6,201 nt of DNA from an uncultured Chloroflexaceae bacterium (GTDB lineage Bacteria; Chloroflexota; Chloroflexia; Chloroflexales; Chloroflexaceae): positions 1-6,201 of the forward strand of contig CAKZQX010000695.1 of the NCBI GenBank assembly GCA_937141995.1. Reading direction: 5' to 3'. The stretch's first letter is position 1. Each line of letters begins with the position of its first letter. A model generated the notes under the pieces. It did not search any database. It had not been told where the DNA came from and saw only the letters and a program-made list of their open reading frames with translations. Shown piece after piece: positions 1-5,333 of this stretch. The translations under genes and the position numbers were made by a program.

Positions 1-1
1 A

Positions 2-430
2 CTGGCCCAGGACAATATCCTGGTGACAACGGTCAGCCCGGGTCTCATGCGCACCGGCTCCCACTTCAATGCGCGCTTCAAAGGGCAGCATGCGGCAGAG
101 TTCACCTGGTTTGCTCTAGGCGATGCGCTGCCCACCGACTCGATTGACGCGCGCAAAGCGGCACAACAGATTGTAACCGCCTGCCGCTACGGTGTGCCGG
201 AATTGACCATTACCTTCCAGGCGCGGCTGCTGGTTATCGTAAATGCGCTGCTGCCCAACACCATGGCCCGGCTGCTCACGCTGGTCAACCGGCTGCTGCC
301 CGCCCCAACTACGGCAGAGGGCGATCAGAGCCGGAGCGGCCGGCAGAGTCGCTCCCGGCTGGCCCCTTCAGCGCTGACCAGCCTGGCAGATCAGGCAGCC
401 GAGGAGTATAACGAACTGCATGGGCGTTAA
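2..430 (+). CDS. Short-chain dehydrogenase/reductase (SDR), C-terminal part
   Basis: The reading frame is open from the left edge (first full codon at 2) to TAA at 428-430, giving the last 142 residues of a protein whose start lies outside the window. The fragment opens with LAQDNILVTTVSPGLMRTG, which matches the strand and loop after the YxxxK catalytic motif in classical SDR enzymes (V-x-x-V-x-P-G-x-x-x-T). This segment normally closes over the NAD(P) nicotinamide. The Rossmann GxxxGxG and YxxxK motifs are outside the window, so cofactor and substrate cannot be inferred. The rest has hydrophobic stretches (about residues 64-98, VIVNALLPNTMARLLTLVNRLL) and a polar Arg/Ser-rich stretch near residues 104-120. 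Such C-terminal extensions occur in membrane-associated SDRs acting on lipids or sugars, but that is speculation. The DUF1328 gene follows on the same strand after 68 bp. Family call fairly sure, function unknown. Confidence 0.8.
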   Translation: MAQDNILVTTVSPGLMRTGSHFNARFKGQHAAEFTWFALGDALPTDSIDARKAAQQIVTACRYGVPELTITFQARLLVIVNALLPNTMARLLTLVNRLLPAPTTAEGDQSRSGRQSRSRLAPSALTSLADQAAEEYNELHGR

Positions 431-485
431 CCTGCGGCGGCAGGGCTGCGGCAGTTTCAAATAGAATAAAGAATAAGAACAGATG

Positions 486-492
486 AGAGGAG
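486..492 (+). promoter_or_regulatory. Ribosome-binding site of the DUF1328 gene
   Basis: AGAGGAG lies 6 nt before ATG 499, an ideal Shine-Dalgarno spacing. It fixes the start of a gene that is otherwise hidden under longer spurious reading frames. The preceding AT-rich tract (about 458-480) probably contains the promoter, but I see no convincing -35/-10 pair. Confidence 0.75.
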
Positions 493-498
493 TATATC

Positions 499-678
499 AT
501 GGATCTACTTACATGGGCGATTATTGCACTGGTGGTTGCGGTGGTTGCGGGCGTCCTAGGCTTTACCGGGATTGCGCGGGGCGCGGCCCAGATTTCGAAG
601 ATCCTCTTTGGGATCTTCCTGATCGGTGCCGTGATCCTGCTGATTATGTTTGTCCTGGGTATCGGCGCAGTAGCATAA
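499..678 (+). CDS. DUF1328 family small membrane protein (YtjA-like)
   Basis: This is a complete 59-residue protein from ATG 499 to TAA 676-678. It starts [18 protein letters not shown], continues with [18 protein letters not shown] and ends with a hydrophobic segment and GIGAVA. Two membrane-spanning segments are clear (about residues 5-22 and 33-56), joined by a short loop with the [10 protein letters not shown] signature typical of DUF1328/YtjA proteins, which are usually 50-60 aa. These are inner-membrane miniproteins of unknown biochemical role, often annotated as stress-associated; I infer membrane location only. The start is supported by AGAGGAG 6 nt upstream. The gene is preceded by the SDR gene on the same strand and followed by a strong hairpin terminator, so it may be transcribed alone or as the last gene after the SDR. 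The longer frame at 483-950 overlapping it is a shadow. Confidence 0.9.
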   Translation: MDLLTWAIIALVVAVVAGVLGFTGIARGAAQISKILFGIFLIGAVILLIMFVLGIGAVA

Positions 679-701
679 ACGCGGCACCCGGATGGGTATG
701 C

Positions 702-748
702 AAAAAAGCTGACCGGCACGTTAACCGTGCCGGTCAGCCTGTGTTTTT
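702..748. terminator. Bidirectional intrinsic terminator
   Basis: A perfect 13-bp stem (708-720 with 726-738, arm GCTGACCGGCACG) closes a 5-nt loop TTAAC. It is preceded by six A (702-707) and followed by CTGTG and five T (744-748). Read on the minus strand the stem is followed directly by six T, an ideal terminator for the tRNA-like transcript coming from the right. Read on the plus strand it can end the DUF1328 transcript, whose stop codon is 29 bp before the stem, although the T run is offset by 5 nt. Confidence 0.9.
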
Positions 749-765
749 CGGAACATATGGTGTAA

Positions 766-848
766 TGGTGGAGCGCCAGGGAATCGAACCCTGCCTGTGC
801 GGGGGCGGTTGCTTTACCCGCCTGGCGACCCCAGCCGCCCCGCGCCCC
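766..848 (-). tRNA. Atypical tRNA-like gene with Ala-type acceptor stem and encoded CCA
   Basis: Read on the minus strand (83 nt), a cloverleaf can be drawn. The acceptor GGGGCGC (848-842) pairs with GCGCTCC (776-770), followed by discriminator A (769) and CCA (768-766). The D-like stem is GGCG/CGCC with an 8-nt loop GCTGGGGT. The anticodon-like stem is GGCGG/CCGCC, the variable region is 10 nt, and the T arm is a standard CAGGG-TTCGATT-CCCTG. The acceptor gives G1-C72, G2-C71, G3-U70 and A73, which is the classic alanyl-tRNA synthetase identity set. The body is abnormal. The anticodon loop is 9 nt (GTAAAGCAA, plus-strand 809-817), positions 8-9 are GG instead of the usual T/A, and A14 is missing. 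An alternative GC-rich pairing between the 5' part and the variable region is possible. The gene has its own promoter and terminator, which argues for a real transcript. It could be an unusual alanine-accepting tRNA, a non-translational tRNA-like RNA, or a degenerate tRNA. No anticodon is assigned. Confidence 0.6.
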
Positions 849-861
849 ATATTTTGCCTGG

Positions 862-888
862 ATTCTATGATACAGGGATCAGGGTCAA
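862..888 (-). promoter_or_regulatory. Sigma-70-type promoter of the tRNA-like gene
   Basis: On the minus strand TTGACC (888-883) and TAGAAT (867-862) are separated by 15 bp. The predicted transcription start near 855 would leave a leader of about 7 nt before the tRNA-like 5' end at 848, as is usual for tRNA genes. The spacer is slightly short, but both hexamers are close to consensus. Confidence 0.65.
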
Positions 889-979
889 CACGGATCGGGC
901 AAAAGATGGAGATAGCGGGCGGCATATGTATTGCACAAACTTGCGGCTGATGTACCGTTCCGGTGGAGACATACGCCAG

Positions 980-999
980 GGACGCGCAGAAGCGCGTCC
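980..999. terminator. Gene-end hairpin after the acyl-ACP-reductase-like gene
   Basis: A perfect 8-bp stem GGACGCGC/GCGCGTCC with loop AGAA lies 23 bp beyond the minus-strand stop at 1023. There is no T run, so it is either a T-less terminator or an mRNA 3'-end stabiliser. Its core (GACGCGC-4 nt-GCGCGTC) is the same as in the hairpin at 6020-6051. Confidence 0.5.
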
Positions 1000-1022
1000 G
1001 CCTCCCCCCACTCCCGGAAATG

Positions 1023-2135
1023 CTACCGCCACGCCGCGTTGCCCAGCGTAAGCGTGCGGGCCTGCGCCGGAGCATGTCCCCGCTCTGTTAGCGACAACGG
1101 CTGTCCGAACGACTGAAACTCCGCCAGTTCAAATCCCAGCGCCCGCTCCCGGCGGGCCAGCGTTGTGATCCGGTCGATCTGGGTGAGGGTCGGGTTGCCC
1201 AGGCTGAAGTGGTCGGTCTGCCCGGCGCGGGCCAGCAGCATCGTCTCGGCCAGGCAGGCATACGCCTGACCCTGCGGCAAGCCGATGTCGGCCCCCTGTA
1301 ACTGCATCCCCGGCACTGCAACGATCCCGCCATCCACGATCAGCAGATCAGGGCGTTCGGTCAGCAGGTCGGGGTGCGTGTTGCGCGGCTGGGTATCATC
1401 CAGCACAATCGCCCCCGGCTTGAGATGCTCTGAGCGCAGCAGCGCGTCAGCCGAGCTAGTCAGCAGGACCACCAGATCCGCCTCGCGTACCGCGTCCAGG
1501 GTGCCGGCCACGCTGATAGTTGCCTCCGGCTGGGTTTCGCGCATTTCGGCGGCCAGCTTGCCGCGCTTCGCCTGGTTGCGGGCCACCAGCGTGATCCGAT
1601 CGGTGAGGTTCTCCAGAGCAACCAGGCGCGCCACCGCGCTGCCGACGCTGCCCGTCGCGCCCACCAGCGCAATGTGCGGGCGGCAGCGTTGCGTGCGCCG
1701 CGTAAGCCGCGTGATCCCCTCAACCGTCATCGCGGCGGTCAGGGCATTTCCGTTCGTCACCGCAATATCGCTGCGGTTGCGGAAGAGCGCGCCGCCCCGG
1801 GTCACGGACGCGGTCAGCGCGCCCAGCCCCACGACATCGGCACCGAGGGATGCCGCCATGTCAATCGCCGCCGTCACCTTGCCCTGAACCACCTTGCGTG
1901 GCTCGCTCAGCATCTGCCGGGCCCCCAGCGGCACCCTGATGATCCAGCCGGCAACCTCCTCCGGCTGGTCCGCCAGGTGGACACGGCTGATCGGGAGTGG
2001 CGGCAGGGGCAGGTTGCGCAGCGCCCGGTTGTAGACGGAATCGGGAATCAGCCCCAGCGGTCCCCAGATGCGCCGCAGGTCGTCGCGGATGCTGACCCGG
2101 GGATGGACCAGGAAGGCAAATGTATGTCGCTTCAT
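1023..2135 (-). CDS. Acyl-ACP-reductase-like NAD(P)H-dependent oxidoreductase
   Basis: The protein has 370 residues, from ATG 2135 to TAG 1023-1025. It resembles, from memory of the family, the cyanobacterial long-chain acyl-ACP reductase (AAR), which reduces acyl-ACP or acyl-CoA to fatty aldehyde with NADPH. Points of likeness run in order. EPRKVVQGKVTAAIDMAASLGADV (residues 78-101) and VGLGALTAS (102-110) precede TNGNALTAAM (127-136). A Rossmann nucleotide-binding motif VGATGSVGSAVARL (158-171) is followed by TLVARNQAK (182-190). DGGIVAVPG (268-276) precedes QAYACLAETMLL (290-301), whose Cys294 aligns with the catalytic cysteine of AAR. HFSLGN (309-314) corresponds to the family's NFSWGR-type segment. 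Cyanobacterial AAR is about 340 aa, so this one has N- and C-terminal extensions. Automatic annotation might call it shikimate dehydrogenase-like or SDR. AGAGGAG (2146-2152) lies 10 nt before the start. No aldehyde-deformylating oxygenase gene is visible nearby. A role in fatty aldehyde, alcohol or wax formation is inference. Confidence 0.75.
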   Translation of the reverse strand: MKRHTFAFLVHPRVSIRDDLRRIWGPLGLIPDSVYNRALRNLPLPPLPISRVHLADQPEEVAGWIIRVPLGARQMLSEPRKVVQGKVTAAIDMAASLGADVVGLGALTASVTRGGALFRNRSDIAVTNGNALTAAMTVEGITRLTRRTQRCRPHIALVGATGSVGSAVARLVALENLTDRITLVARNQAKRGKLAAEMRETQPEATISVAGTLDAVREADLVVLLTSSADALLRSEHLKPGAIVLDDTQPRNTHPDLLTERPDLLIVDGGIVAVPGMQLQGADIGLPQGQAYACLAETMLLARAGQTDHFSLGNPTLTQIDRITTLARRERALGFELAEFQSFGQPLSLTERGHAPAQARTLTLGNAAWR

Positions 2136-2145
2136 ATGCGTCAGG

Positions 2146-2152
2146 CTCCTCT
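2146..2152 (-). promoter_or_regulatory. Ribosome-binding site of the acyl-ACP-reductase-like gene
   Basis: AGAGGAG on the minus strand lies 10 nt before ATG 2135. The spacing is a little long but supports this start. Further upstream a TATAGT at 2210-2205 could be a -10 box, but no matching -35 box is evident. Confidence 0.5.
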
Positions 2153-2282
2153 ATGCACTATGCTGGTTATCTGTCGGCAGCAGTGGGTATTGCTGTCGGT
2201 TCCAACTATAGCAAGCGGGCCGGCGCAAGTGATGAGCAGAACTACTCAATTGCCACAGGTGAAAAATCCTGACATGACTCGC

Positions 2283-2289
2283 TCACATA
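2283..2289. repeat. Left 7-bp direct repeat flanking element A
   Basis: TCACATA here is repeated exactly at 2489-2495 on the other side of element A. It is interpreted as a target-site duplication made on insertion. Confidence 0.5.
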
Positions 2290-2488
2290 CAGGACTTACG
2301 CGGTGTGTGTTCAAACCGGGCGTTTGACCCGATGAAACCCCGATTCGCCTGTGGCAGCATGGTGCTTTTCTTTTTATCTTTTTCACAAGGATTTTGCACA
2401 AAGTGCAAAATCCTTGTGAAAAAGAATGCGATCTTCCGCCCTGCCGCAGGCGAGATTTCCTTCCGGGTCAACGACCGCGCAACGCGTG
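2290..2488. mobile_element. MITE-like palindromic element, copy A
   Basis: This 199-bp non-coding element starts CAGGACTTACGCGGTG and ends with a degenerate inverted version (CCGCGCAACGCGTG). Its left arm (2290-2362) is a close copy of the reverse complement of the right part of element C (about 5401-5473) and of element B. Landmarks shared among them include TTTGACCCGATGAAA, GATTCGCCTG, GGCAGCATGG and CCTTCCGGGTCA. Relative to C it carries a 67-bp insert (2363-2429) holding a perfect long palindrome. Seven-bp direct repeats flank it. Short open frames reading through it on both strands have no protein character. No transposase is present, so it would need one supplied elsewhere. Confidence 0.7.
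2377..2425. repeat. Perfect 23-bp inverted repeat, core of element A
   Basis: The arms 2377-2399 and 2403-2425 are perfectly complementary and separated by AAA. The inner part TTTTGCAC-AAA-GTGCAAAA is also present in element B (4687-4705). The flanking stem AAGGA/TCCTT and TCACAA/TTGTGA is specific to A. No T run follows on either strand beyond the stem, so it is not a standard terminator. It could extrude as a cruciform or fold in RNA. Confidence 0.9.
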
Positions 2489-2495
2489 TCACATA
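2489..2495. repeat. Right 7-bp direct repeat flanking element A
   Basis: TCACATA is identical to 2283-2289. The repeats abut the inferred element ends on both sides. Confidence 0.5.
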
Positions 2496-2533
2496 GAGGA
2501 TTTTCACAGTAGGGACGCGCTTCTGTGTGTCCG

Positions 2534-2657
2534 CAGGCCATCCCGATGCGGGAGATCCTTCTCCGGGACGATTCTCCATACCAGTCCCACTGGCCGTATT
2601 CCAATGCGATCCGGCGAAAAACTGCCCGTGAGTGCTGACACGATCGGGGATGGCCTG
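2534..2657. repeat. Widely spaced 11-bp inverted repeat
   Basis: CAGGCCATCCC at 2534-2544 is the exact reverse complement of 2647-2657, and a few flanking bases also pair imperfectly. The spacing of 102 bp is too long for a simple RNA hairpin and fits better with the remains of a small palindromic element. Confidence 0.4.
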
Positions 2658-2687
2658 TGCGGGAGTGCGATCAGGTAGGCGCGCAGC

Positions 2688-2727
2688 CGTGGTCCCACAC
2701 GGCCAGGAGGGAAGGCTTTGGACCACG
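2688..2727. repeat. 8-bp inverted repeat CGTGGTCC/GGACCACG
   Basis: The perfect 8-bp arms at 2688-2695 and 2720-2727 enclose 24 nt. It could be a weak hairpin, with no T run and no clear relation to a gene end. Confidence 0.35.
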
Positions 2728-2953
2728 AAATCTGTGAAAGAACGCGAACGGCATGAAAGGGGTGTGCGTCGGTGGCGCGCTGCCGTCAGCGTTGTGCCGC
2801 AACGCCCCCCCATATCATGCTGACCGCATCATGGTATAGCGGAAGCACTGCGCTGGTGTGCGGAATATCACCGTGAAGACCATATAGAACGCCGCGCGCC
2901 ACAACAAAAACCCGTATCATCGTTCGCCCTCTGCCGTCCCGCTAGTAGCATTC

Positions 2954-4573
2954 TCACTCCAGCTTTGCCAACTCTGCCGGCGGTGGGCCTTCCGGGGTGA
3001 CGCCGAGGAGCAACCGGATCGATCCATCCTCCGCCGCAAAGCCGACCGGCATGGTAAAGAGCGGCCCGCCAATGATGATGTAGTCCGTCGGCAGCGCCAT
3101 CAGTTGCCAGGCGCGTACATCCCGCGTTAGCCAGAGCGTCGGCTCCGTGGCGGTATCGCCCTCCGGCGGGCGCAGTTCGATCCGCCAGCCCTGCGCATAC
3201 TGCCCCACATAGGGCGCGACGGCATCCGGGTCTACCGGCTGAACCTGATCGGCCAGAAGGCCGTACTGCTCCTGCTCTGCCGCCAGGGTACTGGTGTAGC
3301 GCTCAACCACTGCCGGTTCCAGGTCATAGAGCAAGGAAACCAGCAGATCGCGGGCCAGTCCGTTCAGGTCACCGCCAAAATCAACCGAGGCATTGTTCAG
3401 CGCCACAATCCCCACATCGGCCTCCGGAATAAAGGCCATCGTGGCGGAATAACCATCAATAGCGCCGTTGTGCCCAATCATCCGCACGCCATTCGCCAGT
3501 TCGTACACGGCCCAGCCCATGCCATAGCTTGCCGTGGCAATCAGGGGATGTTCTGCGCCCGCGCCGGGAATGCTGATCTGTGGCTCCCAGAGTTCGGCCA
3601 GGGTTTCGGCGGACACCACCCGCGTGCCGTCGGGGGCCACACCCTCGTTGAGCATGGTTAATAAGAAGCGGGCCATATCGGTGACACTGGCGGCTACTCC
3701 GCCCGCCGGCAGATCACCGCCGATGTCACGCATATTGGCGACCACCACGCCCTCCAGCAGATGCGGGGCATAGGGTACGGCGTAGTTACTGCTGGTCAAC
3801 TCCATATCATTCTCGAGCGTGGCTGAAGTCATGCCAATCGGGGTAAAAACCCGCTCCTGCATCAGTGTGCGGTACGCCTCTTGTAGTTCGCCCATCTCCG
3901 CGCCGGTCGCCAGCGCGCCGATGTAGCCGGTCGCCGCATAAACCTGGTTGTTATAGTGGTACGCTTCCCCCGGTTCAGCCACAACCGGCAGCGTCGCCAG
4001 CAGTTCCAGCGTATCCGCAGGCGTGCGGTCGCCGGCATAGAGCGCCAGCATCGGATCAGCCCCCAGGCCGGTGCGCATACTCAGCAGATCGCGCACGCGA
4101 ACCGCCTCGGTCAACTCGGCAGTGGGCATGTCTAGATCCGGCCAGATCGCGCTGACCGGCTGATCCCACTCCAACTGCCCATCGTCCACCAGGGTTGCCA
4201 GCAGCAGCGCCGTCATCGGCTTGGTGTCGGAGCCAACCCGGAACAGTGTCTCCGGCGTAACCGGCACAGCGCCGTCGCGGTTGCGCAGGCCAAATCCCTG
4301 CGCATAGACAATCGTATCGCCCTGTACAATCGCAACCGCCATCCCCGGAACCGGGAACGCATCCATGGCATCTGCTAACGTGGCCTCGAACGTCTCCAGC
4401 ATATCGTTCGTCACGGCAACCTGCGCATTGCTCGCGGCAGCGCCGGCCGGTACAGTGGGCGGGCCGGCGCCTTCCGTCGTGTTCGCCGGTGCCACACCGG
4501 TTTCGGCACTGTCCGCGCTACAAGCAACCAGCGCGAACAGCAGCAAGCTCACCAATACGAATATGCGTACCAT
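2954..4573 (-). CDS. Lipoprotein serine hydrolase, class C beta-lactamase/CubicO family
   Basis: The protein has 539 residues, from ATG 4573 to TGA 2954-2956. It opens with MVRIFVLVSLLLFALVACS, a lipoprotein signal peptide with lipobox LVAC (Cys18). A low-complexity Ala/Thr/Gly/Pro linker (about 20-52) follows, so it should be anchored to the outer face of the membrane. The catalytic domain (about 60-415) has the serine hydrolase triad motifs. These are S115-D-T-K118 (SxxK, nucleophile serine), Y207-N-N209 (YxN), and H368-N-G370 in place of the KTG motif, as is usual in esterase, peptidase and CubicO members. PAGGVAASVTDMARFL (289-304) is another family hallmark. Residues about 440-539 look like the extra C-terminal beta domain common in these proteins. 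Substrate is unknown: it could be a D-amino-acid peptidase, an esterase or a beta-lactamase-like enzyme, and resistance should not be assumed. GGAGGAA lies 9 nt upstream. Element B begins only 37 bp before the start codon. Confidence 0.9.
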   Translation of the reverse strand: MVRIFVLVSLLLFALVACSADSAETGVAPANTTEGAGPPTVPAGAAASNAQVAVTNDMLETFEATLADAMDAFPVPGMAVAIVQGDTIVYAQGFGLRNRDGAVPVTPETLFRVGSDTKPMTALLLATLVDDGQLEWDQPVSAIWPDLDMPTAELTEAVRVRDLLSMRTGLGADPMLALYAGDRTPADTLELLATLPVVAEPGEAYHYNNQVYAATGYIGALATGAEMGELQEAYRTLMQERVFTPIGMTSATLENDMELTSSNYAVPYAPHLLEGVVVANMRDIGGDLPAGGVAASVTDMARFLLTMLNEGVAPDGTRVVSAETLAELWEPQISIPGAGAEHPLIATASYGMGWAVYELANGVRMIGHNGAIDGYSATMAFIPEADVGIVALNNASVDFGGDLNGLARDLLVSLLYDLEPAVVERYTSTLAAEQEQYGLLADQVQPVDPDAVAPYVGQYAQGWRIELRPPEGDTATEPTLWLTRDVRAWQLMALPTDYIIIGGPLFTMPVGFAAEDGSIRLLLGVTPEGPPPAELAKLE

Positions 4574-4582
4574 CTAAAAGTA

Positions 4583-4589
4583 TTCCTCC
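4583..4589 (-). promoter_or_regulatory. Ribosome-binding site of the serine hydrolase gene
   Basis: GGAGGAA on the minus strand lies 9 nt before ATG 4573. Element B starts 20 bp further upstream (4610), so any promoter for this gene must lie inside or beyond that element. Confidence 0.7.
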
Positions 4590-4609
4590 AGATATGCAAA
4601 ACTTTTCCA

Positions 4610-4802
4610 CAGGACTTACGTGGTCCTGACCCGGAAGGTGATTTCGCCTCCGGCAGGGTGGACCCGGACATTCTTTTTTCAAAAAATTTTGCACAAAGTG
4701 CAAAATTAAAAAAAAAGACAGATCACGTACCATGCTGCCGCAGGCGAATCGCGCTTCCATCGGGTCAGACGTCCCGTTTGCGTCATTACCGCGTAAGTCG
4801 TG
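4610..4802. mobile_element. MITE-like palindromic element, copy B
   Basis: This is a 193-bp non-coding element. The left end CAGGACTTACGTGGTC and the right end CCGCGTAAGTCGTG form imperfect terminal inverted repeats. The inner arms continue the inversion: TTTCGCCTCCGGCAG near 4641-4655 against CTGCCGCAGGCGAAT near 4735-4749. On the minus strand it aligns with element A on the plus strand, including CTGACCCGATGGAAG and GGCAGCATGGT. The AT-rich core holds AATTTTGCAC-AAA-GTGCAAAATT (4685-4707). No flanking direct repeat is evident (left TTTTCCA, right TCCCCTT), so one side may have been rearranged. Its right end is 5 bp from the stop codon of the EAL relic. Confidence 0.65.
4685..4707. repeat. 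10-bp inverted repeat, core of element B
   Basis: AATTTTGCAC and GTGCAAAATT flank AAA. It shares TTTTGCACAAAGTGCAAAA with element A. However, relative to the surrounding arms the loop is reversed: A on the arm-matched strand reads AAA, B reads TTT. Confidence 0.8.
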
Positions 4803-4807
4803 TCCCC

Positions 4808-5242
4808 TTACCAGCGCGGCCAGGCAGACAGCAATTCATACGTGGTTTCGCTATCGACCGGTTGGAAAAAGTAGTAACCCTGCCCATACTCACATGCCAG
4901 TGACCGGAGCCGCGCCAGTTGTTCCACGGTTTCGATACCCTCTGCAATCACATCCATGCCCAGGGTGTGCGCCATGGCGGTAATTGCTGCGATAATCTCG
5001 GTATTATCTCCATTTGCGCCAATTCCCCGAATAAATGAGCGATCAATCTTGAGCGTATCAATCGGAAAACGCTGAAGATAACTGAGGGACGCATAGCCGG
5101 TGCCAAAATCATCAATGCTGACCTGCCGGAACGTCTGATCAATATGCTCGATCAGGTCCATTTGTGAAAACTGTTTGCTCGACAGGTTAACGCTGATGCT
5201 CAACGGCAGACGGTCGCCAAACCGGGCCTTCGTTCGCGGGAG
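4808..5242 (-). pseudogene. EAL-domain (cyclic-di-GMP phosphodiesterase) remnant
   Basis: The minus-strand frame, ending at TAA 4808-4810, matches the C-terminal half of an EAL domain. In order it shows ARFGDRLPLSISVNLSSKQF, DLIEHIDQTFRQV, SIDDFGTGYASLSYLQRFPID, TLKIDRSFIRGIG, GMDVIAEGIETVEQL and CEYGQGYYFFQPVD. The metal-binding Asn (SVNLS), the DDFGTGY aspartates, the Lys of LKIDR, the Glu of EGIE and the QG motif are all present. Two parts are missing. The N-terminal half with the ExL signature is cut off, with an in-frame stop at 5258-5260 inside a repeat end. About 40 residues between HIDQTFRQV and SIDDFGTG, where families carry the LEITES segment, are absent without loss of frame. Intact EAL domains are about 240 aa; roughly 140 remain. 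An active enzyme is very unlikely. The 5' break lies at a copy of the MITE end (5243-5257), and the 3' end abuts element B. Confidence 0.85.
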
Positions 5243-5260
5243 ACCGCGTAACTCCTGTTA
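5243..5260. repeat. Solitary terminal end of the MITE-like family
   Basis: ACCGCGTAACTCCTGTTA is identical over 18 bases to 5459-5476, the right end of element C plus three flanking bases. No matching left end or inner arm is found on either side. It is either the leftover of an element that was deleted or a junction created by recombination between copies. It forms the boundary of the EAL remnant. Confidence 0.75.
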
Positions 5261-5333
5261 TGAACAGATAATGTTGTAGAAAGATTGGCCTTATTATATT
5301 CGTACACACGCCTGCGCGCCAATCACAAATACG

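Larger units (their letters stand above)
2496..2953. other. Intergenic stretch without a credible gene
   Basis: About 460 bp lie between element A and the end of the hydrolase gene. Open frames crossing it are rich in Arg, Pro and Thr, run into the palindromic element and show no recognisable motif, so I regard them as chance. It contains two inverted repeats: CAGGCCATCCC (2534-2544) with GGGATGGCCTG (2647-2657), and CGTGGTCC (2688-2695) with GGACCACG (2720-2727). It may be a decayed mobile element or a degraded gene. Confidence 0.5.

Noticed and set aside
766..848. tmRNA, because the GGGGC...CTCCACCA acceptor and T arm look like tmRNA ends
   Set aside because: A matching 5' acceptor strand lies only 83 nt away, leaving no room for pseudoknots or a tag frame, and the promoter at 862-888 fits the short RNA.
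766..848. Selenocysteine or glutamine tRNA
   Set aside because: There is no TCA anticodon and no 8-bp acceptor. The GTCGCCAGGCGGGTAAAGCA stretch resembles a Gln-type D arm, but then no anticodon arm can be drawn.
483..950. 155-aa plus-strand frame over DUF1328, the terminator and the tRNA-like gene
   Set aside because: It is out of frame with the clear DUF1328 protein and crosses structured RNA features, and its composition is not protein-like.
1285..2327. Plus-strand open frames over the acyl-ACP-reductase-like gene
   Set aside because: They are Arg/Ser/Pro-rich antisense shadows of a high-GC coding gene with clear enzyme motifs on the other strand.
2377..2425. Intrinsic terminator
   Set aside because: The T-rich and A-rich parts are inside the stem itself and no T run follows outside it. 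It lies within a mobile-like element.
2283..2813. 176-aa open frame on the minus strand
   Set aside because: It runs through element A and its palindrome, is rich in Arg, Thr and Pro, has no family motif, and ends inside the repeat flank. It is a chance frame.
4518..4760. 80-aa open frame on the minus strand
   Set aside because: It overlaps the start of the serine hydrolase and element B. Its similarity to the frame in element A only reflects the shared repeat sequence.
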